From positions 1-64,000 of the forward strand of contig NZ_FNNI01000007.1 of assembly GCF_900106955.1 (NCBI RefSeq): a stretch of DNA of 64,000 nucleotides. The letters are read 5' to 3'. Positions 26,142 to 35,341 of the stretch are shown one piece after another. Below the pieces are notes generated by a model. It was not told where the DNA came from, ran no database searches, and saw only the letters and a list, made by a program, of their open reading frames with translations. The position numbers and the translations under genes are program-made. Source of the stretch: Aidingimonas halophila. GTDB lineage: Bacteria > Pseudomonadota > Gammaproteobacteria > Pseudomonadales > Halomonadaceae. Within the stretch, counting starts at the first letter, position 1; every line of letters starts with the position of its first letter.

Positions 26142-26804
26142 TCAACGCGAGGCGGCGCGGATCAATGCCCGAATCAGGCGCTGCTGTGGGCGGTTGAAGA
26201 TCAGCCACTCAGGATGCCACTGCACACCGATCAAGAAATGGTGCTCGCGTGACTCGATACCCTGCACGAGGCCGTTACGGTCGCGGGCCACGATGTCGAT
26301 ACCGTCCCCGGTACGTTGCACGGCCTGGTGATGCAGGCTGTTGATACGGCACCAACTGACACGCAGGATGCGATGCAAATGACTGCCACGGACGATATCG
26401 ACAGTTTTGCGCGGTAGCACCGTGCGTCGCCGTTTGAGGCTCTTATGGGTCGTGTAGATGTCGGTATCCAGGGTGCCGCCAAGATAGACATTGATCAATT
26501 GCGCTCCACGGCAGATCCCCAGAACCGGGCAGTTTTGCGGAATGAAACGTTCGAGCAGCTCGAGTTCGAGACGGTCCCGCTCAGGGTCGACGCGTACGTC
26601 GAGCTGCATTTCACCACCATAGAGGTGGGCCTCGATATCATCCCCGCCGCCAATGATGAGGCCGTCGAGATGGTCTGGACGTTCCCGCGAGGGGGAGAGT
26701 CGTACGGGAATGCCTCCATGTCGACGTACCGCGAACCAGTCGAACCACCAGGCAATGCGGCTCTTTCGATCCGATGTCGTGATGCCGATCCGTGGACGCG
26801 TCAT
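26142..26804 (-). CDS. Class I glutamine amidotransferase (gamma-glutamyl hydrolase-like) paired with an amidoligase
   Basis: A 220-residue protein with the triad of class I glutamine amidotransferases/PuuD-type hydrolases: nucleophile Cys98 in VLGICRGAQLINV and the His/Glu of GVQWHPEW near the C-terminus, plus the GGGDDIEAHLYGG segment. Start 26804 is chosen because its ATG overlaps the stop of the amidoligase gene (ATGA), which signals translational coupling. It would hydrolyse a gamma-glutamyl amide or supply ammonia; which of these applies is unknown. Amidoligases linked to such amidotransferases have been described bioinformatically (Iyer and Aravind's work on amidoligases), with no defined product. 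Confidence 0.85.
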   Translation of the reverse strand: MTRPRIGITTSDRKSRIAWWFDWFAVRRHGGIPVRLSPSRERPDHLDGLIIGGGDDIEAHLYGGEMQLDVRVDPERDRLELELLERFIPQNCPVLGICRGAQLINVYLGGTLDTDIYTTHKSLKRRRTVLPRKTVDIVRGSHLHRILRVSWCRINSLHHQAVQRTGDGIDIVARDRNGLVQGIESREHHFLIGVQWHPEWLIFNRPQQRLIRALIRAASR

Positions 26805-27799
26805 TCCTTCATCCAGCCTCGCAGTTTGTCCAACCAGCGCGACATGGGCGATTGCGTATGGTAGTCGAGATACTCGCGCGAACGGGCTTCGAGACATGCG
26901 CTATCCGCAGCGAGTCGCTCCACTTCCAGCCAACGGTTCCACTCGATGACGGCACCCCAATCGGATGAGGACAGCTGGGCATTGGGCAGGCGGTAGTGGA
27001 ACGTCGGCCGCGGTTTGATCAATTCATCCTGCAGGCCACTGTGGTGGTGATCCGGACACAAATGGGCGAATAGAGGCAGTAGATCGAGTTCCCGATTGCG
27101 TGAATTGTTGTACTCGAGATAGTCGTCGATCAACACTTCCAGGCTCGGGTCGTAAGCCGGGTCGAGTACCTTGATACCGTAGGCCTTGGGGAACGGATTG
27201 GCGTGAGGGAGCACCTCCCGCGTGATATCGATGTCGATCTGGTCGCGTAGCCACTCGGCCAGTAACAGGTAGGCCCGCAAATGGGCGAGCAGACTGCTGA
27301 CCTCGGTCGAAGGCACTTCCGGATTGAGATGCAGACCGAACCCGTAAAGCAGGCTGGCATCGGTGCCTTTGGCGCCCTGGTCCCTCAAGGCATTGAAGAG
27401 GGCATCGAGATCACCGAGTTCGTTCCACGGTACGGGAGGGCAGACGATCTCGGTGGGCACCAGACCGGCGACGACATCGCCGATCCATTCACGCGTCCGA
27501 TTGTGTAACTCGACGCGCATGGGGTTACGCCCGGATTCATCCTTGTCCTGGGGTAAGTTGCCGATGATTTTACTGTCGGGATGGGCGTATTGGGCGTCGA
27601 GCTCGATGGCGAAATCACCCCAGCGGGTATCGACGACACGCAGACGGTGTGGACTGAGTGTTTCGATCTCGCCGCCGAAAAGCGTATTGACGAGTTGCGC
27701 GGCGTCCTGAGGCAGCATGCCGGCGAATTCGATCTCCACTCCTACACGACGGGGGCTGCCTTGGCGCGTGTAGGGTTGAGGTGGTGACTGTGGAATCAT
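26801..27799 (-). CDS. Putative amidoligase (COOH-NH2 ligase, glutamine-synthetase-like fold)
   Basis: A 332-residue protein. The N-terminal RRVGVEIEFAG motif and the following DFAIELDAQY segment, with acidic metal-binding residues, mark the putative amidoligase family, which has a glutamine-synthetase-like active site and should join a carboxylate and an amine at the cost of ATP. The middle contains YGFGLHLNPEVPS, with the family's conserved H-x-N element. It is four bases overlapped by the amidotransferase gene and 54 bases downstream of the TauE/SafE gene. The substrate is not known; peptide tagging or synthesis of a small amide are both possible. Confidence 0.82.
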   Translation of the reverse strand: MIPQSPPQPYTRQGSPRRVGVEIEFAGMLPQDAAQLVNTLFGGEIETLSPHRLRVVDTRWGDFAIELDAQYAHPDSKIIGNLPQDKDESGRNPMRVELHNRTREWIGDVVAGLVPTEIVCPPVPWNELGDLDALFNALRDQGAKGTDASLLYGFGLHLNPEVPSTEVSSLLAHLRAYLLLAEWLRDQIDIDITREVLPHANPFPKAYGIKVLDPAYDPSLEVLIDDYLEYNNSRNRELDLLPLFAHLCPDHHHSGLQDELIKPRPTFHYRLPNAQLSSSDWGAVIEWNRWLEVERLAADSACLEARSREYLDYHTQSPMSRWLDKLRGWMKE

Positions 27800-27853
27800 G
27801 GCGACATCCCCGTTGAACGTGTCATGAGCCTACCATACAGGCCGCGCGGTACG

Positions 27854-28600
27854 TCAGCTGCGCAGTGCCTGTGTGATCAACTGGACGCCGATGACCGCCA
27901 TGGAAACGATGATCAGACGAAAGAACAGCCGTTCGCTGACACGGTGCTGCAACCACAAACCGCTGCGGACCCCCGCCCATGCCACGGGAACCAGTAGTGC
28001 CGATGCCCAGGCGCTGGCAATATTGATTTCTCCCAGCCATAGATAGGGTCCGAGCTTGAGCAGGTTCACCGCCGTGAACGTCACGACACAGGTGGCGATG
28101 AAGGTGGCCTTGTCGAGACCGCGAGGTATCAGGTAAAGATTGATCGGCGGTGCACCGGCATGGGCCAGAAAGCTGGTGAAACCGCAGCCGATACCGGCCG
28201 GCCAGGCCCAGACCGGATGAGGTTGCCGGGGGTTGGAAGGCTGGAAGAGCATATAGGCAGCAAACAGGATCGAGAGAACGCCGAGGATCAATCGGATGGC
28301 ATCGTCGTTGAGTACCCCGCTCAGCAGCGTGCCGATCACGATCCCGACGATGGCACCGGGGATCAGGTGGCGAACTTCGACGCGTGAGTGCTTGCCCCAC
28401 CAGGCGCGTATGCTGAATGCATCCATGGCGATCAACAATGGCAGCAACAGCCCGGCAGCCTCGACGGGGCCGATGGCGATCGCCATCAACGGGACTGAAA
28501 GACCACCGAAGCCACCCGCGAAGCCTCCTTTGGAAATTCCGGTGATGTAAGTCGCAAAAACGATCAGTCCCCAGGCAAAAAGCGAGTAATCCGGCAGCAT
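27854..28600 (-). CDS. TauE/SafE-family membrane transporter
   Basis: A 248-residue membrane protein with eight predicted helices in two repeats. Family signatures are GISKGGFAGGFGGLSVPLMA at the N-terminus and the repeat-like GCGFTSFLAHAGAPPINLYLIPRGLDKATFIATCV in the middle. Members export sulfite, sulfoacetate or other organosulfur anions. It is the first gene of the likely TauE-amidoligase-amidotransferase transcription unit, raising the possibility that it moves the amidoligase substrate or product; no substrate can be read from the sequence. Confidence 0.88.
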   Translation of the reverse strand: MLPDYSLFAWGLIVFATYITGISKGGFAGGFGGLSVPLMAIAIGPVEAAGLLLPLLIAMDAFSIRAWWGKHSRVEVRHLIPGAIVGIVIGTLLSGVLNDDAIRLILGVLSILFAAYMLFQPSNPRQPHPVWAWPAGIGCGFTSFLAHAGAPPINLYLIPRGLDKATFIATCVVTFTAVNLLKLGPYLWLGEINIASAWASALLVPVAWAGVRSGLWLQHRVSERLFFRLIIVSMAVIGVQLITQALRS

Positions 28601-28716
28601 GACGTTGCGTATCCTTACGTTCTGAGATGATTCGACAAAGCTTCCTACTGTACCGCGGATGGCAAGCCGTGCAGACTCTCCCTATCGCGCCCTATTGCGT
28701 ACGTCATGGAGGAATC

Positions 28717-31053
28717 ATGCCCCGTCACCCTTCTTTGTCACCCGTCGGTATCGTTCACTGCTTGTCGGTGATGCTCTTGGTTCTGTTGTTAGCGATACCG
28801 ACGGTTGCCAGTGCTCAGTCGTTGACGTTGCCGGGATTCGCGAGCGGCAATGATGAGTCGCAGGAGGAGCAGCGCGACCCCCAGGAGTTCCTGCAATCCC
28901 TGGATGAGGTGATCACCACGCTGGAGAATGACCAGCAGCGTGAGGAACTCGTGTCGAACCTCAAGCAACTGCGCGAAACCGCCGGCGCTGCCGAGGGCGA
29001 GGACAGTGAGGCGCCGAGGGAAGGTCTGCTCGGAGCGTTGGCGGAGACGTTCAACGACATGGGGCAGCAGGCCGAGTCAGGCCGGTCGCCTTTCGATGTC
29101 TGGCAACGGCAGCTGAGGCAGGCTGGGTTGGAAGTCGAGGCGATCGCCACGGAAACCGGTACCGCTGAAATGCTGCGTTTGGCTGCGGAAGCCGCGGTCA
29201 TGCTGGGGGTATGGGTCGGCTTGCTGTTGCTATTGATCGCCGCGAGCCGTCTGTTGGCAAAACGGCGGAACTGGCCGTTGACACTGCCCCGTGAGCCACG
29301 TGCCTGGTGGCTGGTCGTCCATTTTCTGCGTCGCTTGGCGCCCTGGTTGCTGTCATTCGCATTGATGCTGGCACTGGCCCAGTTCATTCCTTCCAGTCCG
29401 GGACGTACGCTGGCGCTGGTAATCGCCTACGTCGCCCTTTGTGGCCGATTGCTTTCGTTGGTCTGCGAAATCGTCTTCTCGGTCTTTACGCGTGGACACC
29501 GCTACGTTGCCGTTACGCTGTTGCGCCAAAAGGCAATGCGACGTCTGTTCGCGATCGGTGCGTTGGTGGCATTGGGCGATGCCATGGACTCCAGTCACCT
29601 CATCGAGATGCTCGGTGATCACTTGGCTAATCTGGTTTCGGTACTGGCCAATATTCTGGCTGCCATCCTGAGCGGTGGTTTCATCCTGCGTTTCAAGCGC
29701 CATATCAAGCACTTGATTCGTAATCGCCCCTATTCACAACGCAAGCAGCACAGTACCAGCTATGATGTGGTCCGGGTGCTGGGCGGTTTATGGCATATTC
29801 CTGCGATGTTGATGGTGGTCGCCTCGCTGATTGCCATCTTCGTCTCGGTGGGAAATGTCGGCGATGCGTTGACACGCGCCATCATCTGCTCCGCTTTGCT
29901 GGTCTTGACCCTGGTCGTGACCGGCTTGCTGCGCCGACATAGCGAATTGATCACCCGCCGCAAACGAATTTCGCAATACCGCAAACGTCTGGAGCGTTTT
30001 GGTTATACTCTGGCCCATATGCTCTGCTGGGTGGTGTTCGCCGAGCTCTCACTGCGTGTCTGGGGGGCCTCATTACTCGGCGTCGGTAACGACGCGGCCA
30101 CTGCTCGAATCGGGCAGGCTCTGTTGGCGATCGGATTTACCGTGTTACTGGCCTGGTTGGTATGGATATTCGCCGATACAGCGATCCAGCGAGCACTGAC
30201 CTCATCGGCCAAGACCCGTGGCCGGCGTGTCAACAGTGCCCGGGCACAAACCATCACGCCACTGATCCGCAATGTGATTTTCGCCACCATCGTGGTGATC
30301 GCCGTCATCGTCGGCCTGGCCAATCTGGGCGTCAATGTCACGCCGTTGCTGGCCGGTGCCGGGGTGATCGGGCTAGCGATCGGTTTCGGGGCACAGACGC
30401 TGGTGCAGGATCTCATCACCGGGATGTTCATATTGATCGAGGATTCCCTGGCGATCGACGACTTCGTCGACCTGGGCGGTCATATGGGCACGGTCGAGGG
30501 GTTGACGTTGCGTACCGTTCGTCTGCGTGATCTGGATGGCATCGTGCATATCATCACCTTCAGCCAGATCACCTCGATCCACAACATGTCGCGACAGTTC
30601 GGCATCGCCCTGATGAAGTTGCGTATTCCACATGCCATGAAGATCGATGATGCCATCACGCTGATGCGGGAAGTGGCCGAGGAACTGCGTCAGGATCCGG
30701 TGATGCGCCATCATATCTGGTCGCCACTGGAGATGCAGGGCATCGAAGGGTTCGAGGATGGGGCAGCGATCCTGCGTATGCGCATGCGCACGGCACCGGT
30801 CATGCAATGGGACGTGGCGCGCGCCTTTAATCTTCGCATCAAGCAGCGACTGGAGGCGGATGGCATGGAGATGGCCATGCCACGTCTGAGCCTGCACATG
30901 GAAGGGCAAGCCGGGCAATCACTGGATATCGATGACACCATGAAGAGCGACGAGCAAGACGCGGCGGGGCGCCAACCGGGCGAGGCCGGCGTTGCCGATC
31001 CCAAGGGCGATACCAGTCCGCGAGGCGGTTCGCCGGATCCTGCGCCGCAGTAA
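28717..31053 (+). CDS. ybiO: Large MscS-family mechanosensitive channel (YbiO-like)
   Basis: A 778-residue inner-membrane channel that opens on osmotic downshock. Residues 1-34 form a signal peptide (ending ASAQ), followed by a periplasmic acidic coiled-coil-like region with EVITTLENDQQREELVSNLKQLRETA, which resembles the start of E. coli YbiO, then about ten membrane helices. The MscS core is near residues 530-640: NVTPLLAGAGVIGLAIGFGAQTLVQDLITGMFILIED, then the beta domain with GTVEGLTLRTVRLRDLDG. The C-terminal tail is acidic and disordered. ATG 28717 is chosen for its GGAGG. Assignment to YbiO rather than another large MscS is likely, not certain. Confidence 0.85.
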   Translation: MPRHPSLSPVGIVHCLSVMLLVLLLAIPTVASAQSLTLPGFASGNDESQEEQRDPQEFLQSLDEVITTLENDQQREELVSNLKQLRETAGAAEGEDSEAPREGLLGALAETFNDMGQQAESGRSPFDVWQRQLRQAGLEVEAIATETGTAEMLRLAAEAAVMLGVWVGLLLLLIAASRLLAKRRNWPLTLPREPRAWWLVVHFLRRLAPWLLSFALMLALAQFIPSSPGRTLALVIAYVALCGRLLSLVCEIVFSVFTRGHRYVAVTLLRQKAMRRLFAIGALVALGDAMDSSHLIEMLGDHLANLVSVLANILAAILSGGFILRFKRHIKHLIRNRPYSQRKQHSTSYDVVRVLGGLWHIPAMLMVVASLIAIFVSVGNVGDALTRAIICSALLVLTLVVTGLLRRHSELITRRKRISQYRKRLERFGYTLAHMLCWVVFAELSLRVWGASLLGVGNDAATARIGQALLAIGFTVLLAWLVWIFADTAIQRALTSSAKTRGRRVNSARAQTITPLIRNVIFATIVVIAVIVGLANLGVNVTPLLAGAGVIGLAIGFGAQTLVQDLITGMFILIEDSLAIDDFVDLGGHMGTVEGLTLRTVRLRDLDGIVHIITFSQITSIHNMSRQFGIALMKLRIPHAMKIDDAITLMREVAEELRQDPVMRHHIWSPLEMQGIEGFEDGAAILRMRMRTAPVMQWDVARAFNLRIKQRLEADGMEMAMPRLSLHMEGQAGQSLDIDDTMKSDEQDAAGRQPGEAGVADPKGDTSPRGGSPDPAPQ

Positions 31054-31087
31054 GTGATCAGGGATCGAACGCAGCAGAAGGGGCGAC

Positions 31088-31501
31088 TCAGAGCCACCAG
31101 TGACACAAGGCGGCGCCCATGAGAAAGCCCAGCACAAAGATGCCCCCGATCAACCAGGGCCCTCGATAACGTCGCCAGCGATTGTGCAGCATGACCGCTT
31201 CCCCGATCCGGGAAAGCAGGACTTCATGGAGGGGGCGGCTGGTATCGGGGGGCAGCGAAAAATCGTTGGCAACGCTGTCCCGCCAGTAGGGGCCGTGCGT
31301 CAGACCCAACCGGGCACGCAAGCAGCCAATATCCGTGAGGGTGGCGTGTAGCCGGTCATACTCTTCACGACGTGACGGCACTTCGAGCACCGTGCTTGCA
31401 TCGGTCTTGAGAGCATTGTGATCGCAGGCATCGATGGCCTGACGGATGTCGTCGGTGCCGGCCTGACGATCAATACCCAGACGTTGATAAAGGTCACGCA
31501 T
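31088..31501 (-). CDS. Small membrane-anchored protein with a degenerate J-like domain
   Basis: A 137-residue protein not assigned to a named family. The first 65 residues look like a J-domain skeleton (RDLYQRLGIDRQAGTDDIRQAIDAC and SRREEYDRLHATL), but the HPD tripeptide needed to stimulate DnaK is absent. The last 25 residues contain one hydrophobic helix (GPWLIGGIFVLGFLMGAALCHWWL), so it is probably tail-anchored in the inner membrane. It starts three bases after the DnaJ-domain gene stop and is surely co-transcribed with it. Confidence 0.75.
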   Translation of the reverse strand: MRDLYQRLGIDRQAGTDDIRQAIDACDHNALKTDASTVLEVPSRREEYDRLHATLTDIGCLRARLGLTHGPYWRDSVANDFSLPPDTSRPLHEVLLSRIGEAVMLHNRWRRYRGPWLIGGIFVLGFLMGAALCHWWL

Positions 31502-31504
31502 GGC

Positions 31505-32353
31505 TCAACTCGCTTCCATCAGATAATCGTAGGCTTTCTTGATGCGCTGAAAGCGCTGTGAGGCCGACGCGGTGATGGCATCCCCCCTGGCAAAGACGCG
31601 GTCGGGGTGATGCACCTGGGCCAGGCGGCGATAGGCCTTGCGGATTTCGCTGCGACTCGCGCCCGGTTCCAGTCCGAGCACGGCGAGTGCGCGGCGGGTG
31701 CGATCATTGGGTGGCGGGCTTTGATGAGTATTGGATCGCTTCTCATGCTGCCGCTGATGATGGTGACGTTGCTGTTGCTGAGAGCGCTGATCTTGCCTGT
31801 GGTGATCGTGTTGATGTTGCTGGCGGGACGAGCTGTCGCGTCGGTTTTCGGACTCGCGCTGGTGATGTTGTTCCTGTTGCCGCTCCTTGGCCTGCCAGTA
31901 GGCGGTGCAACTGGGATCGTCGGGGGCTTTGAATGGCTGACCGGTCGTCGCTTCGAACAGGCCCGAGAACTCGTTGGGCGGGACACCCAGCAGATCCGCC
32001 AGAAAACAAAGGATGTGGTAGTTGGCTGCCGTCAATGGGCCATCACTGGCTGCCAGCGCCGTTACCTGACGCAGGAATGGATAGGCACGTTCGCCACTGG
32101 CATCCTTGTGCAATACTTCGGCGGCCAGTTGGATGGCGGCCAGGTCATGGGATGCCGCAATCTCGATCAACGGGTCCAGGTCGTGGCCGTGTCGAAAATC
32201 GTGGGCCAGCTCGGCAAAACGCTGCCGGTCGGGAGCAGTGATGTGTCCTCTGCTGGCCAGCACCCAGGCCATCAACAGCAAACTGGCCGTATCGGTCTGG
32301 TGCCGGCTCTTGAGTAGCAGCAGTTCAAACGATGAAAAGCGGGCAAGGGGCAT
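31505..32353 (-). CDS. DjlA-like co-chaperone: TerB-type domain, His/Gln-rich linker, C-terminal J domain
   Basis: A 282-residue protein. Residues 1-140 resemble the helical TerB-like domain of DjlA (DTASLLLMAWVLASRGHITAPDRQRF, LAASDGPLTAANYHILCFLADLLGV). A linker of about 70 residues is extremely rich in His, Gln and Arg (residues about 158-212). The C-terminal J domain is complete: LAVLGLEPGASRSEIRKAYRRLAQVHHPDRVFARG with the HPD motif. Unlike E. coli DjlA it has no N-terminal membrane helix; the small membrane protein encoded next may supply the anchor. It should act with DnaK. The poly-His linker could bind metal. Confidence 0.82.
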   Translation of the reverse strand: MPLARFSSFELLLLKSRHQTDTASLLLMAWVLASRGHITAPDRQRFAELAHDFRHGHDLDPLIEIAASHDLAAIQLAAEVLHKDASGERAYPFLRQVTALAASDGPLTAANYHILCFLADLLGVPPNEFSGLFEATTGQPFKAPDDPSCTAYWQAKERQQEQHHQRESENRRDSSSRQQHQHDHHRQDQRSQQQQRHHHQRQHEKRSNTHQSPPPNDRTRRALAVLGLEPGASRSEIRKAYRRLAQVHHPDRVFARGDAITASASQRFQRIKKAYDYLMEAS

Positions 32354-32571
32354 GCCTTGTGACTCCCAGGGCGTTCATGTTCTTGTCGTGGACGGTCGAG
32401 CCATGTTCTTTCTTTTATGGTCGCCTCGGCGCCCCATGCTTGGCAAGCCCCACCAGTCCGGTGGTGGTATCGGCGGATATTGTAAAATATTGATAGGTGC
32501 GGTGCCCGCCGACAACGACATGCCATAAACGTTATGCTGTAACAGGTAATCTAGGGTTGAGTGAGGCAGGT

Positions 32572-32949
32572 ATGAGTTCGAGATCGCAACGCATTGTCGG
32601 CAAGATATTGGCGCCGGTCATCTGGGTCGCCGATACACTGGGCACCTCGCGCGAGGTGCAGCGCGATGATGCCTCTCAGGCGGAAGTCGAACGCGCTTGC
32701 CGCCAGCTGATTCTTTACCAGTTCATGAGTTGTCCCTTCTGCATCAAGGTACGTCGGGAGATGACCCGACTGGATCTGCCGATCGAGGTGCGGGATGCCC
32801 GATTGGATCCCGAGCATCGCCAGGCACTGAAAGCCGGAGGCGGTCGTATCCAGGTGCCCTGCCTGCATATTACGCATGACGATGGCCGTGAGGAGTGGCT
32901 CTACGAGTCGGATGACATTATCGCCTATCTACGTCGGCGGTTCGGTTAA
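32572..32949 (+). CDS. Glutaredoxin-domain protein
   Basis: A 125-residue protein. The first 25 residues include a mildly hydrophobic segment (IVGKILAPVIWVADTLG), then the thioredoxin fold with the CPFC redox motif at residues 54-57, the cis-Pro element in IQVPCLHI and a C-terminal YESDDIIAYLRRRF helix as in glutaredoxin 2-like/GST N-terminal proteins. I choose ATG 32572 because its product matches the family; the in-frame ATG at 32497 adds unrelated residues. It ends four bases into the convergent cdd gene. Confidence 0.88.
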   Translation: MSSRSQRIVGKILAPVIWVADTLGTSREVQRDDASQAEVERACRQLILYQFMSCPFCIKVRREMTRLDLPIEVRDARLDPEHRQALKAGGGRIQVPCLHITHDDGREEWLYESDDIIAYLRRRFG

Positions 32950-33356
32950 GTGCAGTCATTCAGGTTCTCCGGCCCGAAGGAGTCCGGTAGCAGGTCTTCC
33001 ATGCGATAGTGCTTCAAGGCCACGCCGTTGGCATTCAGCACATGGATGCGGGTTTCCGGGGTGGCGAATTCGCGCAGGCGCTGTCGGCAGTCGCCGCAAG
33101 GAGTACATAGATGATCTCCCGGACCGAGGACATAGGCAGCTCGTATCGTCCGATGGCCGGCGGTGATCATGGCGGCGATCGCGGACGCTTCGGCGCATAA
33201 CCCCTTGTAATGCGCGACCTCGACGTTGCAGCCGAGATACAGGCTGCCATCATCGGCTTCGATCAGGGCGCCGACCGGGTGATGTGAGTAGGGCACATAA
33301 GCCCTGTCGCGTGTGGCGATCAATCGCCTTGTTTGTTCACCGTTCAGTTGAGACAT
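32946..33356 (-). CDS. cdd: Cytidine deaminase
   Basis: A 136-residue short-form (tetrameric) cytidine deaminase. Zinc is held by Cys in GLCAEASAIA (with the catalytic Glu) and the two Cys of TPCGDCRQ. It converts cytidine and deoxycytidine to uridine and deoxyuridine, whose sugar then enters the deo pathway. It is the last gene of nupC-deoCABD-cdd, two bases after deoD, and overlaps the glutaredoxin gene tail to tail by four bases. Confidence 0.95.
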   Translation of the reverse strand: MSQLNGEQTRRLIATRDRAYVPYSHHPVGALIEADDGSLYLGCNVEVAHYKGLCAEASAIAAMITAGHRTIRAAYVLGPGDHLCTPCGDCRQRLREFATPETRIHVLNANGVALKHYRMEDLLPDSFGPENLNDCT

Positions 33357-33358
33357 CG

Positions 33359-34087
33359 TCAGACTCCTGCCGGGTTGTCATCACGCAATACGCCCTCCAG
33401 GGCGATTTCCATCATGTCGTCGAACGAGCTCTGACGTTCCTCCGAACTCAGTGATTCTCCCCTCAGAATGTGATCCGAGACAGTGCATACCGTTAGCGCA
33501 CGGGCGCCGAACTCGGCGGCGACACCATAAAAGCCGGCGGCTTCCATCTCCACGCCGACGATGCCATAGCGTTTCATCATGTCGGCGAGCTCCTCCTGAG
33601 GTGAATAGAAGAGATCGGTGGAGAAGAGATTGCCGACGGCCACGGGAAGGCCTTTGTGTTCCGCCGCTTCGACCGTGCGGCGTACCAGCGTGAAGTCGGC
33701 GATGGCAGCCAGGTCATGATCCATGAAGCGGATGCGGTTGACCTTCGAGTCGGTGCAGGCGCCCATGCCGATGACGATATCGCGCAGTTGGGCGTCATCG
33801 CGTACGGCGCCGCAGGAGCCGACCCGTACCAGACGCTTGACGTCATAATCGGTGATCAACTCCTTGGCGTAGATCGAGATCGATGGAATGCCCATGCCGC
33901 TACCCATGACCGAGATGGCGCGTCCGCGATAACGGCCGGTATAGCCATACATATTGCGGACCGCGTTGACGCGCCGGACATCGGTCAGGAAGGTCTCGGC
34001 GATGTATTGGGCGCGCAGCGGATCACCAGGCAGCAATACGGTATCGGCGAAATCACCACGTTCGGCCTGGATGTGCGGGGTAGGCAT
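33359..34087 (-). CDS. deoD: Purine nucleoside phosphorylase, DeoD type
   Basis: A 242-residue hexameric-type phosphorylase (E. coli 239). Seen motifs are [41 protein letters not shown] (phosphate site), [13 protein letters not shown] (ribose/base site) and [13 protein letters not shown] with the catalytic Asp. It splits purine (deoxy)nucleosides into base and (deoxy)ribose-1-phosphate, passed to DeoB, whose gene lies 18 bases upstream. Confidence 0.96.
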   Translation of the reverse strand: MPTPHIQAERGDFADTVLLPGDPLRAQYIAETFLTDVRRVNAVRNMYGYTGRYRGRAISVMGSGMGIPSISIYAKELITDYDVKRLVRVGSCGAVRDDAQLRDIVIGMGACTDSKVNRIRFMDHDLAAIADFTLVRRTVEAAEHKGLPVAVGNLFSTDLFYSPQEELADMMKRYGIVGVEMEAAGFYGVAAEFGARALTVCTVSDHILRGESLSSEERQSSFDDMMEIALEGVLRDDNPAGV

Positions 34088-34105
34088 CGATACTCTCCTG
34101 TCTGA

Positions 34106-35341
34106 TCAAGCCGGTTGCGACGGGTGGGCCAGGAAACTGTCGCCATCCGCCATGGGCGGCAGTCCGAAGTAACTGGCCAGAGTCTGGCCGACATCGGCAA
34201 AGGTGGCGCGAGCGCCCAGTGCCCCCGGAAGCAGCCCGCCACCAAGTGTCAGAACAGGCACCTGTTCACGGGTGTGGTCGGTACCCGACCAGGTCGGGTC
34301 GCAGCCATGATCGGCGGTGATGATCAGCAGGTCGTCACTGCCGAGCCGGTCCAGCAACTCCGGGAGCCGCGTGTCGAAGGCTTCCAGTGCAGCGGCGTAG
34401 CCGGCCACATCACGACGATGGCCATAGACCATGTCGAAGTCGACGAAGTTGGTCATGATCAGGGTGTTGTCATGGGCTGCATCGACTTCGGCGAGGGTGG
34501 CGTCAAACAGGGCCTCGTGCCCGCTGGCCTTGACGGCATGCGTGATGCCGCAATGCGCATAGATGTCGGCGATCTTGCCGACCGACACGACATTGCCTCC
34601 TGCGTTGGCGAGCTTCTGCAGGACGGTCGGCGTAGGCGGTTCGACGGAATAATCACGCCGGTTGCCGGTGCGAGCAAAGCTGTCGGCATCGTCGCCGACG
34701 AAGGGGCGGGCGATGACGCGCCCGATATTGTAGGGTTCCAGCAGTCGCCGGGCGACTTCACAGACCCGGTAGAGACGCTCCAGCCCGAACGCGTTCTCAT
34801 GGGCGGCGATCTGGAATACCGAATCGGCTGAGGTATAGACGATCGGTTTGCCGCTGGTCAGGTGGTCCTCGCCCAATCGCGCGATGATGTCGGTGCCTGA
34901 GGCATGACAGTTGCCCAGTACGCCGGGGAGTTCGGCGTCGCGTACCAGCGCATCGAGCAGATCGGCCGGAAAACTATTCTCCTTCGACTCGAAGTAGCCC
35001 CACTCGAAACGTACCGGCACGCCGGCGAGTTCCCAGTGGCCGGACGGCGTGTCCTTGCCGGAGGATATCTCGCTGGCATGGCCATAGGCGCCGATGGTCG
35101 CAACCGGTGGCGTAACGCCCTCTGCCCAGTGGCCGGTACTGTCATGATGGGCGTGGAAGAGACCCAGCCTGGCCAGATTGGGTAGCGACAACGGGCCTTG
35201 CCGTTCCTGGTCGACTTGCCCATGTGCACAGGCACTGGCGATATGGCCCAGGGTGTCGGCCCCTTGGTCGCCGAAACGGTCGGCATCCGGACCGGCCCCG
35301 ATGCCGAAGGAATCCAGCACAAGAACGATGGCTCGCGTCAT
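34106..35341 (-). CDS. deoB: Phosphopentomutase
   Basis: A 411-residue metalloenzyme of the alkaline-phosphatase superfamily, close to E. coli DeoB (407). Metal-ligand and phosphorylation-site segments are present: [27 protein letters not shown] at the start, [10 protein letters not shown] with the catalytic Thr, and the late [22 protein letters not shown]. It isomerises (deoxy)ribose-1-phosphate to the 5-phosphate for DeoC. Its ATG overlaps the deoA stop by four bases. Confidence 0.97.
   Translation of the reverse strand: MTRAIVLVLDSFGIGAGPDADRFGDQGADTLGHIASACAHGQVDQERQGPLSLPNLARLGLFHAHHDSTGHWAEGVTPPVATIGAYGHASEISSGKDTPSGHWELAGVPVRFEWGYFESKENSFPADLLDALVRDAELPGVLGNCHASGTDIIARLGEDHLTSGKPIVYTSADSVFQIAAHENAFGLERLYRVCEVARRLLEPYNIGRVIARPFVGDDADSFARTGNRRDYSVEPPTPTVLQKLANAGGNVVSVGKIADIYAHCGITHAVKASGHEALFDATLAEVDAAHDNTLIMTNFVDFDMVYGHRRDVAGYAAALEAFDTRLPELLDRLGSDDLLIITADHGCDPTWSGTDHTREQVPVLTLGGGLLPGALGARATFADVGQTLASYFGLPPMADGDSFLAHPSQPA

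Noticed and set aside
31700-31880. Repetitive CAG/CAT-like stretch, first considered as a tandem repeat or CRISPR-like array
   Set aside because: It has no regular repeat-spacer unit and encodes the His/Gln-rich linker in frame.
31607-32317. Plus-strand, strongly hydrophobic open frame of 236 codons
   Set aside because: Its apparent membrane segments arise from reading the His/Gln-rich linker of the DjlA-like gene on the opposite strand; the sense protein has a complete J domain.
34115-34831. Plus-strand open frame of 238 codons
   Set aside because: It is antisense to deoB, which is clearly a full-length phosphopentomutase.
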